Shown here: in pieces, positions 39,460-60,141 of the stretch | Position numbering within the stretch: the first letter of the stretch is position 1 | Layout of the letters: the number at the start of each line of letters is the position of its first letter | Assembly (NCBI RefSeq): GCF_020382885.2 | Contig: NC_058496.1 | Span: forward strand, 2,761,001-2,825,000 | Reading direction: 5' to 3' | From: Scatophagus argus | Lineage: Eukaryota > Chordata > Actinopteri > Scatophagidae | DNA length: 64,000 nt | The notes under the pieces: generated by a model | Database searches by the model: none | The model's input: only the letters and a program-made list of their open reading frames with translations | Told to the model about the DNA's origin: nothing | Made by a program: the position numbers and the translations under genes

Positions 39460-42400
39460 TATTTTGACATCAATATGATAATTTTAGGCCTATATTGTCC
39501 GAATAAATTAAATAAATCCATTCAAATATTTACATTATATATGAAATTTACCTTTACCAAGTTTATTTAGAACATAAATGAGATGACTGAATTGAAATGA
39601 GTGATACCCAGATACCCGTCACAACACGGGCAGGTGGGAACGTGACAACATCAGCACAAAAACATACCGACAGCAAAGAAAAGTTAGAAAGCTGCAAAAA
39701 CATCATGTTATGTAAATCAGAGAGCACAAACAAACATGTGTGCACAACCAGATCAACATAGTAGATGCAGTATATTGGGAAGGCATATTTATATACAGAC
39801 GTGTATTTATGCATATTGAATACAATCGTGCCTTAATAAATGAATAAGAAAAATGAAAGGTATAATATGAACAATATCTTGTCTTTTTTATTTTATTTAC
39901 TTTTTTTGTCCAATTGTTTCTTTCTTCTGCATCTTTAAGTTATGTTGTCAAGTCAGCATGTGTGAAATGTGCATTACCAGCCTTTATCAAGTGACTCATT
40001 AAAAAACTGTATCTGATACTGTATGACTGATGTTATGTATGTGCTCTATAACACACAGGTACTCAGACAGAAGACGGAGGAGCAGCTAATTAAGAGAAGG
40101 TAGGATGGTTTGTGTGTTTCAAGGTGTCCCAGACAGCATTTTGAAAACCTTTTTATCTGTTCTTACCACCTCCATGATGGTGTACCTGTAAGTCATAACC
40201 CAGGGCCAAACAGAAACTGATCTCAGTTTCTGTTTGGCTCTGGATTATCTCTGCACTGCAGGACCTGCAGTCACTGGCAGCATCCTTCCTCATCTGTCTT
40301 TTAACAAAACACGTCCCAGAAAGGATCGAGAGCAAACAGAGGAGACGCCAGCCGGCGAGAGGAGTTCAAGGTTGTTATTGTAGGAGACAAGGGGAGACAG
40401 TTTACACAAAAGGAGTCTTTCCAGAGGTAAGCAGCCTAACACACACATCTTCAGATCTGCTGTGTGTTATGTATTTTCATCCCAAAATAGTAATGGATGC
40501 TGGCTGAAATCCACTTTACTGTCAAGACTAAACTCAGTCAAATGTTTGAAATTCAAATCAGCAGTGAGGCATTAACTGAAAAAAAAAAAAAAATCAAAAG
40601 TCATTTTCTCTCAGGATTATGTCCTGTCTGTGTTTGTCAAAAGTGCTGTAAATCTGAGGCCAGCAGTTTCGGCCCTGCAGGTACGGTGTTGAGGTCACTT
40701 CACTCACCTTGTTGAACAGGTAACAGGTAGTCTGAGTCTGTGGTGGGCGTGTCCTGTCAGTCCTCAACAGCATCAGAGAAATATGACCACAGGATGCGTA
40801 CAAGGAAAATAGAAAATGTAAAAGGAGCTCAAATTTGTTTGCAATATTTGATACAAATTAATGTCTTAAGGTTTTTGAACATTTTCTTGAGTTCAGTTAA
40901 CAAATAAGACCAAAGAGAACTTCGATCTAATTAGTGAATTAGTGAAGTCACTGCACGTATTTAAGGAAGCAGCTGAAATATTTTTTAGGTTGAGACAACT
41001 CATATAATTTACAGCGACGTACACGGGCCTAACGGCTGATGGTGACGATGATGAAGTTAGTGTTAGTTTTGACAAGCAGTACAGATTGTTAGCGTGAAAC
41101 CAGACAGAGCAACACGAAAAGTCACACTTCCTGATTCACAGCTGATCAGAGGGAGTAAAACTCTGTTCTGACAGGAAGCAAAGGCCAAAGGCTCTGCTGG
41201 ATTCAGAGTCCTCAGCCAAATACGGGGATGACTTATTCAGAGAAGCAACAAAGCAAGCACTAATGGCAACAAGAGCAGCGGAAAAGTTCGAGCTCTGCTG
41301 CATGCTACAGACTGACTGACAAAGTGCATGTCCGAACACATGCACTTTGCTTCCTGTGTGGTTTTCCTTTTCACTTCAGGGTTTAAAATACATTCTGTGT
41401 AAGATTATTGAGTCTCCACAAAGAACACACTGATAAAAAAATAATAATAATTAAGAAAAATTTAAATAAAACTCACAAATCACCTCAGATGTGTTTTATT
41501 CTCAAACTAATAACAACAACAACAACAAAAAAAAAATCCTGGTGACTCATAACAGTAAAATCTGCAGCTTCATGAGCTGCTTACGCCACACATGAACAAA
41601 TCTGACAACACAGTATTAACTAAAGTCACTTTAAAGCTGTGCACTGACACAAGCAGTGGGACCCGTCTATATACAGTAACATACACAGGGTTAACTCATT
41701 GGCTGTATATGAAGATGGACGACATGAGAGCTGTGCAAAAGTGAAGCCCAAACATCCTGATCGCCCCCTGGTGTCTGGCTGCAGTACACCTCATAAGCTG
41801 TCAGCAGATGGGAAGTGGGCCAAATTAAAAACTCAAAGCACACGTCAAATTAAAGTTTCCCAAAGAGAGTTTCAGTCATTTTAGGTAGTTCTTATCACAC
41901 TGACGTATGTTCAAGTGTTCATTTATCTGAGTATGATTGGCTGCTCCTGACTGACTCAGATAAGTATGGGGGCGGGAACTCGATATGGTGGCTCCACCCC
42001 CTGATCACTACTGCACAGACTCTGGCTCCAAATGACATCACCAAAACAAGATGGCAGTACTCGTATCCATGATATTTTGACTTCACTTTTGTACACTGGG
42101 AGGAAGTGGTGACGTGTCAGTCGGCCATCTTCATATATTTCAATAAACAAACCACAAAATGAACTAAAGAAAAATGCTTTTCTTTGCATTGATCTGTTTT
42201 CTTTTTTCTTAAAAAAAGGCACATGTGGCACAACTGTCCCAGAGTGTGTGTGCAGGTAACCTGAATAAACTTCTTTTCACTCTTTATAAAAAGTCTTAAT
42301 GAAAAACCATCTGTGATATATTAACCTTAAAGCTCCTGGTTTTCTGCTGCACATCACAGAAATATTATCATGTGGCTGTGGCACGTTCATTTTAGGATAC

Positions 42401-44290
42401 ATTTTTACAGCAAAGCCTTGATACAAATATTATCCTCAAATATTTAAAATCTCATACTGTCAAAGATTTCTGACAGCACGTGTTATGGGATAAGATAAGA
42501 TAATCCTTAAAATAAGATTATCCTTAATTAGTCCCATAACTGTGAAATTACAAGGGATGGGATGTGCTGCCAACATTTGTTGGGTGTCATCCAGTTCTAA
42601 ACATCTGAGCTTGAGTTTTTGGACTAATGTTAGAGTAAAGGAAACAAATGAAAGTGAAGAAACTGGTTAGAGCCACGTGAAAGAGCTGAACGATGTGCCA
42701 GAGGGCAGAGACAACACACCCTATAATCCACGCTGTATAAGCCAAACAATGTGTCACTGTGCTCAAACTGTAAACTAAGAAAGGCACAAAACTTACAAAC
42801 TGATACACAACATTTCCAGTGTGTGCATGCTTTGCAATAACACATTCAACAATACTTCTTCAAAGCCAGCAACCATTTTCGTAGGTTACAGTATGCCAAA
42901 CTAATGTAAAATCAAACAAATCCGAGATGGATTCTTCTGCCTCAGATTACACATGAATACTGTTGGATGTTAACGTTAACCTATTAGTTTTGTTGAGGAC
43001 CTAAACAATGTTTTGCCTCTTCTTCCCCGTGCAGACAGGCTTTTGCAAAATGAAGATTATGCAAATAGTAAAATGTAAGCACAAAATGTAACCAAAACTA
43101 CAATAACTAGTAAGTAAAATAAAAGTTCCCACCAGCACCAAATCAGCACTTTTGATGAGGTGATTGTAACTGCGTGATTCTCGAAACGTTTCAGTTGAAC
43201 GAACCGAGTCACTCTGGATAAAAGTGTCGGCTAAATAAACGTGATGTAACTTGTTCCATAACTTTGGCTTTAAAGTACGCATACGCTGAGTCAAATATCT
43301 CTCAGGGTTCAGTCAGAGAATTCACACCTCGACTGTGAACATCTGCACCGATAACAAAGGCTTGGTAATGCTCCCTACAAAGCCTACTTTAAATCTGGAC
43401 AAACATGGTGGAGGGAGACGACAACACAGCGCACCATTGGACGCCATTAAGGCTACGGACACATGCTGCAGCGGTGGTCACCTGTACAGTACACATCCAT
43501 GACCAGCGCAGAACAAACTCACTTGTGGAAGCTACATGTGAAAACTTTTGTCCACCTGAACTAAAAACGGGCTTCTTGAAGACGGGCTAATGAAGAGAAG
43601 CTCTGGCCTCATTGAGTTATATTCAAATGACTCTTTAGGAAGTAAGTCCTGTTTTCTGTTGTTATGACAACTGAGCAACAACGTAAGGTGTTTTCGGACC
43701 GGAGGACCCTCCTTTTCATTGTGTCTGCACTGGAAGAGTTGGGAACGTTGGCAGTTTTGAGGGACATTTTAGCTCCTGATTTAGAGGAGGTCGTCCCCCA
43801 GCACAGGAGGAACCGAGAGTGACCTGACTGACAAAGACGTATGCTGATTGGTTGAACACCTGCACCAACGCATCAGAGTGACCCACCATTTTTAAAAAGG
43901 TGTGTTAATTTTAGCTGTGGAAACAACAGCTTGTAACAACGTCAGATTGTTGTTGAACTGCTGTTTGACCAATGAGAACAAACGAGTGTCCCTCCAATTG
44001 TCCCGTAACAGTAAACTCAAGAGCAGCTGTGAAGTCTTTAAGTGGCTTTAGCCCGTAAGTACATAATGTTACAAAACAAAGACTGACCTTCAGGTTGAAA
44101 CTATTTTCCTAATATGTAACATGTGGATGTTTGTGAACACGCACGATCCAAAAGTGGACCGAGTCGAAACCCGCAACAGACGACAGACGTAACAAGCAAC
44201 TTCAGGAAAAAGCATCTGAGCACAATTCACAGACAGGAAAACTAAGGTTTCCATCAGAGATTCGGGTTGAATGTCCGCTGCTGTTGTGTG
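39460..44290. other. Gap between setd1b and orai1; no gene seen
   Basis: In human this interval carries RHOF, TMEM120B and MORN3. I see no Rho GTPase, TMEM120 or MORN-repeat frame on either strand. The right part (about 41.4-44.3 kb) may include orai1 3' UTR. The region holds an A-rich CAA tract (41510-41537) and a LINE-like tail (42488-42556). Confidence 0.5.
42488..42556 (+). repeat. LINE-like 3' tail (GATAAGATAA / TTAGTCCC type)
   Basis: GATAAGATAAGATAATCCTT followed by TTAATTAGTCCCATAACTGT and GAAATTACA. This resembles the common teleost tail in which a GATAA tract is joined to a TTTATTAGTCCC segment. The class is inferred. Confidence 0.45.
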
Positions 44291-44304
44291 ATAACCGGCT
44301 CTCT

Positions 44305-46124
44305 TTAGGGGAAAGGCACAGCGACCTTCAGGTCCTCGTTCTCAGCCCTGTGGTCCAGCTGGTTCTGGAGCTGAATGACCTGCTCCAGCTCCCGGATCTG
44401 TCGGTCTGTTTTGTGACTGACGAGTGTGCGGTAAAAGTGGACGGCGAACACAATAAAAATGAGGAACCACGGCACCATGATGCAGGTGGAAGCAATGGCT
44501 GCAGCCTCACCAGAACTCATGGTGCCGTTGTTTTCTTCAGTGTTGCTTTTCAGGGGTAAGAACTTGACCCAGCACAGGAGCACCACGTCCGTGAGGAAGA
44601 GGAGGGTGCCGATGACTGTGGAGAAAGCCCAGGCCACCTCTATGTGGCAGTGCATGCGCTCGTGAGGAGACTCGTTGACGGAGTTGAGGTTGTGGACGTT
44701 GCTGACAGCCTCGAGGTTGGGGAGGATGCAGGTGCTGATCATGAGGGCAAAGAGGTGAACCGCGACCAGGACGGTGGTACAGGCACTGAAGGCTATCAGC
44801 AGCCCCGGAGGATACTTATGATCCCGCTCCAGCTGTACCTCCACCATGGCGACCTGCCAAAGCCATGCAAGAAAAACGTCAGCTTTTGCAACACATACTG
44901 ACAGGTAGAGTCTGTGCTGACCTTGACATTGAGGAAATGTTGTCGAGATTGTTTTATGTGCTTTCAGAGCAGCCATTTTTGTCGACAGTCAGTTAACATC
45001 TTACTACTACAGACTGCATCAGTAAGAAACACGACAAACATGGCCGTCACATTTATTTCACTACTTCAATAAGTCTAAGACAGCTTTGTGTACCAGATGA
45101 TTCCAAACGACATTAGACTTCTCAGATGTGACCGTGAGTTGTAATACAAGTACTGCAGTACTGTAAGTGCATCGCTTACATGCAGATTTATTCATCTGAG
45201 CGAAAGACTGTGGGGTACTTTATGATTTCCTCCTTGGGGATCAATAAAGTCTCACCGATGTCACTTATCAAATAAATTTAGAGGAGTTAAAAAGTACAGT
45301 ATTTCACACTGAATTGTGTAGAAATATGCAGTATCAGGAAGTGGAAACACTCAGGGTAAAGTAAAAGTAGCTCAAAATTGTATTTAAGTAAAGTAAATGT
45401 ACTTAATTGCTTTCCAGCACTGAAACAGCACGACAGTTTCTCTTCAGCTAAAAGCTCCATCTTATTTAAATATCATATCATTAAATATCTGTTCATTAAA
45501 TATTTTATTACATTTCAGATGTAAATACAAATATTTACCAACGTTTCTATTTAAATGTGTGGAACTGGTGTTGGTTTTGTAGGTTGAAATTCTCTAAAAA
45601 CAAGGAAATAAAAAAAGGAGGTGTGGATGCTTCAGCCTTGCGGTCTACTTGTTGTGGCGGAAGATAAACCCGGACTTGAGGGTGTGTAAGCGAGCCCTGT
45701 GAGGTTCACACGAACCGTCCGACTCTCCCGGTCCGTTATCACCGCCCCGCGAGGTCATGCCCCGTGCAAAGTCACGCGCGGCTCCGTGACCTTTTCATCT
45801 CCACGCACTGTGGCCATTTCACTGCCCTCACGGAAACAAAAGTGTCACTAACGATAACTTATCTGTCATCTGGCCTGTAAGGCGTCACGGACGCCGCAGC
45901 CCTGCACAACAGCCGTCTGCGTCACACACGCGGTTCACGCCGTCGGCCTGAAGTTCAGTTTGCGTTCGCGATCGCTGATCAGGAACCAGCGGAGTGAAAG
46001 CTTCACTTACCATCGCGAATCCGGACAGCAGAGCCGAAGTGCGACTGGTGGCTTTTAACTTGGCTCGACTCAAGTACAGCTTTCTCCAAGACAGAGCCTG
46101 CGCGGAGTGCTCGCTCAAACTCAT
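44305..46124 (-). CDS. orai1: Orai1, pore subunit of the store-operated calcium (CRAC) channel
   Basis: A plasma-membrane calcium channel opened by STIM1 when ER calcium stores empty. Two coding exons, 46011-46124 and 44305-44853, join in phase 0 to 220 residues (human 301). The protein starts directly at MSLSEHS, and an in-frame TGA lies a few codons upstream, so this form lacks the human Pro/Arg-rich N-terminal extension. Conserved parts are the pore-lining helix with [12 protein letters not shown] and the selectivity-filter Glu in MVEVQ (E106 in human), the SPHERMH segment, and the E190-equivalent in HIEVAW. A sequon (NGT) sits in the second extracellular loop. Unusual changes are VPWFLIF where human has VPFGLIF in TM4, and a C-terminal STIM-binding helix three residues shorter than in human ([10 protein letters not shown]). 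Sequence identity clearly favours Orai1 over Orai2 or Orai3. Confidence 0.93.
45150..45425 (+). repeat. Dispersed teleost repeat, family A, in the orai1 intron
   Basis: Carries AGTTAAAAAGTACAGTATTT, GTAAAGTAAAAGTAGCTCAA and TAAAGTAAATGTACTTAATT followed by CCAGCACTG, the typical family 3' end. A short LINE-like tail on the minus strand (GGGGATCAATAAAGT, about 45228-45256) is nested in it. Confidence 0.7.
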
Positions 46125-46129
46125 CCCGA

Positions 46130-48240
46130 GAGTTCGTCCAAGTCACCAGTTCTGCTTAAAATTAATAAATAAACCAGCAAACAAATAGATGATCAAAGTT
46201 GGGCGTAAACCGGATGAGTTTACACGGCGGGGGACGCAGGAAATGCGGTTCCAATGAGGCAGGACGCGTAGTAAACACCAGGCTCAGAAAGATATCAGAC
46301 TGTGTCAAAACTTTCCTACAACAGCTGACCTGCTGTCAGAGTCTGTGAGGGAGCACAAGATACCCACAATCCAATGCTGTCCGCCGGCGCTGCAGCGCGT
46401 CGCCTCCTGGTGCCAGTTCGACGCTGCCGAGCTGCCTTTTCCTTTACGGGTGTGTCACTTCAGCTTACACACAAACTGTGCTGATAGAAATTTATGCATA
46501 TTAAAATGGGCTACTTTGGGTCTGATGCAGAGTGCGGGTATTTGCACTTAATTTGAATATTTCCTTTTTTTATTCTACTTTATACTTTAAGTACAGAGTG
46601 AAGGCAAACACTTTATTGTAAATAATGATGCCTCTGTGTGTGTTAAGCTGCCCAGCAGCAGCAGCAGCAGCATATGAAGGTGCTGAAAGTAGCTCTGCTG
46701 ATGCCTCAACATCAGTTCATCACCAGCTCGTATCCAGCAATGTAATATGGGCTTATATTATTCCAAAATGGGCCATACTGCATAATGGGCAAGTTTGTTT
46801 TAGTGAGGAGGTGCTGCACATTAGATAAAAAAGAACAGTTGATTCCAGAAACACACACACACACACACTTGAGTGTTACATAAGCTTCTCTCCAGAGTGT
46901 GACTCAGTCCTGTTGTGGACAGAGGCTGGGTGAGAAAGTCCCTTTGGGTGCCACAGTGAAGTGCCATGATGGCAGCCCACCACCTGAGGGCAGAGAAGAG
47001 ACGCACACAGCGCGGGGAAGATCAGAAACGAGGAGATGATTTGTTTTTAAGGAAAGACAGCCTAATAACAGACTTTGTTTTATGCTTCTCTTTGTGTGCA
47101 CACAAATCGGCCATGTGTGCTGCTCCCTGGTGGAAACTCTGCACACTGCACATTTATAAAATTACATTTGTAAAAGCCCATGGATGCTTACCCTGTATAC
47201 AATAAATATGTCTAATAATACCAAATGTTAACACAGAAAATCTGTTTTACGATTAATGAAATAAATCTTTTGAATTCCCCATTTACTTTTACATCATATC
47301 ATTCTTGAAATGTTGTCACACAACTGACGTCTGCTTTTAGAAATAGATGTTTCACGGCACACACTGCTTTCCCTAACTGCCTGCCACGGACTGTTTCATG
47401 ATACTACAACTGAATGACGCGAAATCAAGACTGTAAACACAGTGTCTGTACATGACTCATTATTATATCATCCTTACTACATCATTACATCTTACAGCCC
47501 TGCGGCCCTTATTTGAAATACTGCTGTCTTGTGTTCAGCAGGTGCGTGCACCTGCTCGAGTGGACTGAGGTCAGGTGACTAAGCCAGTGAAAAATCATTG
47601 CACAGCCTACAGAAACATGAAAAATCATTACAGACGCCTAACGTACTGCACACACTGTTAAACAAACGAATGTGTCCCGGTTGTTTAAATCATTAATGAC
47701 CTAATAAATCCTTGAAAATTTAATTTTTTAAATAAGTCAAATTAACCTTTAAATTATTGAACCCTGACTCACACCTCCCACGAAAACGAGCAGAAGCGAA
47801 GACGGAAGTGTGTAGGAGTTAACCTTTCGTGCTAGCTGTTTATCTTCTTTTCCTGTTAGCGGCCATGCTGCTGTCAATTATCACGTTAACACCAGTTTCA
47901 ATGCAAAGCGAGGTCCTTGCGACGGCATTCATTTTATATTTGCTTTAATTTCCACCTTACTTTTACTCACTGTTTTATCTTTAGAACACGTGGATAATCA
48001 TTACTATGCGATTTCCCCTTTTTCGGACGACTGTGTTTATTTTTAACTGATCTGAATGCCTTGGGTGCACTATCTGGACAGGAAGTTGGTGTTCACCACG
48101 TTTCCCATGGTTCCTGAACACAGCACAATGAACCAGCAGCTGCCCGTGTTGGTTTGATGTGAGGAGGTGGAGGGGGGGGTGAGCTGAGCTGGAGGCTTGT
48201 TCAGCCATGTTAGTTTTCTCTGGTGTTCACAAACGATGAG
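46130..48240. promoter_or_regulatory. Divergent intergenic region between orai1 and kdm2b
   Basis: Separates two start codons on opposite strands by about 2.1 kb, so both promoters must lie here. The orai1 side (about 45.65-46.42 kb) is rich in C, G and CpG. The kdm2b side has CpGs near 47.77-48.25 kb. It also has a short CA run (46850-46868) and a CAG run (46656-46672). I looked for JmjC-coding exons in this interval and found none. Confidence 0.5.
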
Positions 48241-48251
48241 AGAGAGGAGCC

Positions 48252-55735
<7,484 letters not shown>

Positions 55736-58700
55736 TTCCTAACAGGACAGAAATCACAAAAGACTCTCTTTGCACTTAATGGAACAGTTCTTTCTTTTCT
55801 TTTCGAAGCGGTCCTGTGATGAGTCCCCGAACCAGCGTCGCGGTAAACAAACTGAAAGGATTTCTGGACAGAGACTTTAGACGGACTGAAGAGGTGATCA
55901 GCATTCACTGGACAGATAAAGAGGAAACAGCATGCATGCTATTTGTGTTGAGATTGTACTTTTTATAAAGATATGCTTCTGATTGGCTGTCGGGTTGTTT
56001 ATTTTTATTCTTTAAATATCTGAAAAACACAGTATTTTTATACAAGTATCATTTCATGAGTTTACAGCGTCTCAGGAGCTAAATATCGCAGAGAGTGTGA
56101 ACTTTATTCATCCTCCTCTGTGTGCCAAACTCTGTATTTGACATTAACATAACTTCAGTATCAGACAGAAAGATAACATGTACAGTAATAAATATCTGAC
56201 TATATTATCATAAATACTTAAGAATGTATTTCAGGATAAGATTTCAGTGATAAAACAGAGTATTTCAGATTCCTGTTACACCTTCATGGCCTCATTCACC
56301 GTAATACTTTTATGAACTGTTGAGTGTTGTTTCACAGGGTTTTACCAACATTTCAACATTAACTTATTGACTTTTTTAAAATTTTACTACAGTTTGTATT
56401 TATTCCTGTATTCAGTAACTTGACATGGATGTCTCAGAGCTGGGTCAAATAATTTATCATGGGTGGTTTGAGCCTGATGCAGCATCCAGTTGGTGGGGGG
56501 TTTAACACACAGACGCCAGCAGCAGGAAGCTGGCGGCCAGCTTGTCTGACGTTGTCTTTCTATGATGCAGTCAACCCGACACATCTGGTTCTCCATACAG
56601 GTTTAAATAAACAACAAAGTGAAAGACTTTTGCAAAAAAAAAAACAAAAAAACAACAACAACAAAAAAACCAAACCTCATTTGCTTGTGTTTAAATAATG
56701 ACTCCATACGGTCGGTGTTGTGTGTACTTTGGAGTGTGTTGTGCAGTAACCTATCACCTCAGGTGAACGTGATAACGTTATATATTTGTAAACCCACAAA
56801 CGAAGTGCTAATACCAGTATGCATTAAAAGAAATTCATTTGTACCAGCGCTGGCTCCTGTTTTCATTACCACGTTGTGATGGAGAGGAAGTGAACCAGCT
56901 GGATTTGTGGTGGAGCTTTGCTTCTAACACCTCGTCACAGTGAGCCGTCCTGTACGGTGGCCTTGAGGGTCAAAACGACAGCATTTCAGAAAACGATTGG
57001 TGGGAAAAACCTTTGCTGTGGTCAGAACTTGGTGAGTACATGGTGACAGCTGAATGTCATTTCCTGTTTGTATTATGACCGCCTCTCGTTTTGAGACATG
57101 TTGTATTTTGTCCTTCAGGGCCACCGTAGGACCAACACTGCCAATACAGCCACGGTCCCCGCAGGATGAGTCTGTGATCCTCTGACTTCTGCTTCTGTAA
57201 GGTTGACACTTCATGTTCTTTTGTGTGAGAAGAAAAATGACCTTAATGGAGTAAAACCAAATAAAAATCTAAAAGTGCAGCAGATAAAATATAATCAGTG
57301 TTGGGAAGTAGCAAAGTACATTTACTCAAGCACTGTACTGTTTTGAGGTTTCCATTTTATTATATACTTCACTTGAATTTACATTTATCTGACAGCTTTA
57401 GTAACTTTATATTAGGAGTAACATTAAATGACAGATGAGAAGCTTATAAAACGTCATGTATTGATAAGGATTAAACCAGTGGTTCACAGTGCATTGTGGG
57501 CTTCTTGTCACGTTTTTTCAGATGTTTTTTAGTTTTTGGGTTCAAAGAGGTAAAATTAACCTGTGTTTTACAACAGAGCAACAATTAAGAAGAGTGCAGA
57601 ACATGTAAATAGATTTGGAGGGGCCTTTGCTTCAAGACTTTCTGTAAATTTCTAAGTGAAATGTGTCCACGACTACTGGCTGGATTACCGTGACATTTGG
57701 CACACATGTCCATCCATGTCTCCACAGAGGAAGTACACTTTTGACATAGCGCCATCATCAGGTCACTTTGGGCTGCAGCCTGTCTATGGGATTCTCACCA
57801 GCCCTCACTCTGCCTTCCGTCTGGTGCTAAATAACAAACGTTAGCAAGTTCCATCAGAAGCTCGAGCAGCTGAACGTCTGCTCGACTTTAACAAACTGCC
57901 CTCACAGATTCTTCACAGGATGATAACCTTTGGCATATGGTCCATATTTTCATTCTGAAAAGGGCAAGATTAGCATCTAACACAACCAAATTAATGCAAC
58001 AGGTTTATATTTGTTTAAACCCATTTGTTTAAACAGTTAAATACACTGAATATTTGTGGCTTTTGCTTTAAATGTCACTTAAAACGCATGAATCAGTTAT
58101 CAAGATTATTAATTTTGCATTGACTGACTGGTAATTTCAATCATTTCTCTATCTGAGACAGACACACCACTTGTGATGCATGAGTATACAAAAACAGACT
58201 TTAATTAAAATCTTTAATTACCAAAATAAAAAGTTCAACATTCCCAAATACAAAGACCAAACCCTGCACACAATTACACTCTCTAAAGGAAAAGTGCAGC
58301 CTGCTCCGCTACTCTTCATGATTGTAGGGGACATCTTTACTGTTATAGCAGCATTGTGGACTTTGTGTGAGTACAGTACAGAGCTGGATACTTCTAACTG
58401 AGCAGGATCAGGGGCATATAAAACCAGGATATTGAGTTTTACAGGTGGGGATTAACAAAACCATTCAGGTTCTTGTCATGCTCTGGTTCAAGAAGGAAAC
58501 TTATGCTGAACGAACACATTTTAGACCACTAGACAGGAAAACGCAACTATGTGATAATAAACTAACCCAATCCCAGGGACATTTCAATAATCTGATAATT
58601 GAAATCAAATGGGAAAAAAATAGATATTTACATCTCATATGGATCAATATATGCAAATGTACATTAGCAAGTCATTATATCTATATACTTTTCATACCAC

Positions 58701-60141
58701 AGGTGTCAGTAAACTCATAGCTATACCTTTGAATAGTTAGTTCAATACGTTACTCCTATGTGAGAGAAACTAAAAACGCATTAAGACACTTCATTCCACT
58801 CCCAACGCTATACAACGCTAAAAAAAAAAAACATTCAAGGTTTCACATCCACAGTTCGGCTGAAAATCAGAGACGACGGCTGGATGAGTTAGCACCGGTT
58901 TTTTGTCGTTTGTCTCCACTGAGGTGCTGAGACGGGACAGAGGTGACGGCGGAGCTCAGCTATTGCTGTGGCAACAGACTTCCGACCATTTAAACGTGTG
59001 ATGCTTTAAAATAATCGCTTCTACGAAATCAGTCAATATGATGAAACAGACGATATCAATACCAATATCAATCACCAACATCCTCGAATCACACGGGGGG
59101 CTTTCATTACTTTCATCGTCGGCTAACCTTCTGATTACTTTCACGATTTCTTGTTCAATCAAAAATTGGGAAAAATGCACATTACAATTTTCCTCATTTA
59201 CTATCATAATTGACAAAGCAGCAAATCATCACAATTAAGAAGCTGGGACCATCAAATATTTAACATTACTGCAAAATAATCAGATTAGCTGGCAACTATA
59301 ATCAATGAATCGTGGCCACCTCCTGCTCGTTTCTAACACCAGGTTTAACTTGAAAACAAAATGGTGGTGGTGTTTTCGCACAAACCTTCCAAACTCCATA
59401 AGTCGAGCTAAAGCTCGTAACCAAGAACACACACACGTGCTACGTCAGCCATCATTACTGGTCAGAGCTCGCAGTGGTGCTTCAACACAGTGTGAACAAA
59501 GTGCTTTCTGATTAAAAAAAAAAAAAAAAGGGCTGAAGAATCAACAGCCACACACTGGCCCAACACAGCAGAAAGAGGGAAAAAATGGGTGAGAAGCATA
59601 AGGGCATGACCCATTATTTGGCACCTAGTTGACTCACCCCCCTCCCCCCCTGTGGTGAGGTCCAGCACGTGGCTGTCCTCCGCGTTACTAAGATATGTAG
59701 TCACTTGCAGCAGTCGTAAAGAGAGGTGCTCATAAGAATACTCAGCGGCGCCGAGTGCCGGCTACAGTTTATAGGCAGATCTGAGGGTGATGAGTTGTGT
59801 TTGACAAGACTGCACGTGGCCCAGTGCCACACATTCTTTGCTTTGAAAAATCTGTAAGAAAAAGCAGAACAGACACTGAGGAATGGACAGAGATGAGCGA
59901 TATGCTGACTCGAGGAATGACTCACACGAGGGTACGATCCTACGCTCTGCCCACTGCTGAAACCAAAGAGTCGGATTCTAAAGAAGAACACACTTCTCAC
60001 AATATTTCAGTGTGCAAATAATGTTAGAACTTATGGAATACAAACATTCACAAAATCTTAAGTCTTTTTGGGGATTGGAAGGTCGTGAGCTGCATGGTTG
60101 ATTTCAGGTACGGTCACAGTCTGAGCTGCTGCTCTGAAGCA
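55736..60141. other. 3' UTRs and spacer between the convergent kdm2b and rnf34 genes
   Basis: No additional gene seen. The kdm2b 3' UTR may run to about 56.61 kb, where AATAAA occurs in GTTTAAATAAACAACAAAG. The rnf34 3' UTR may run left to about 58.2 kb, where ATTAAA occurs on the minus strand. A reverse family A repeat fragment lies at 57295-57430. Confidence 0.5.
57295..57430 (-). repeat. Dispersed teleost repeat, family A (fragment)
   Basis: Opens with GTGTTGGGAAGTAGCAAAGT and TACATTTACTCAAGCACTGT, and continues with ATTTATCTGACAGCTTTAGT. This is the reverse-complement 3' part of family A. Confidence 0.7.

Noticed and set aside
46656..46672. CAG run as a possible polyglutamine or polyalanine coding tract
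   Set aside because: It lies in the divergent intergenic region in a short frame without splice support, so it is treated as a simple repeat.
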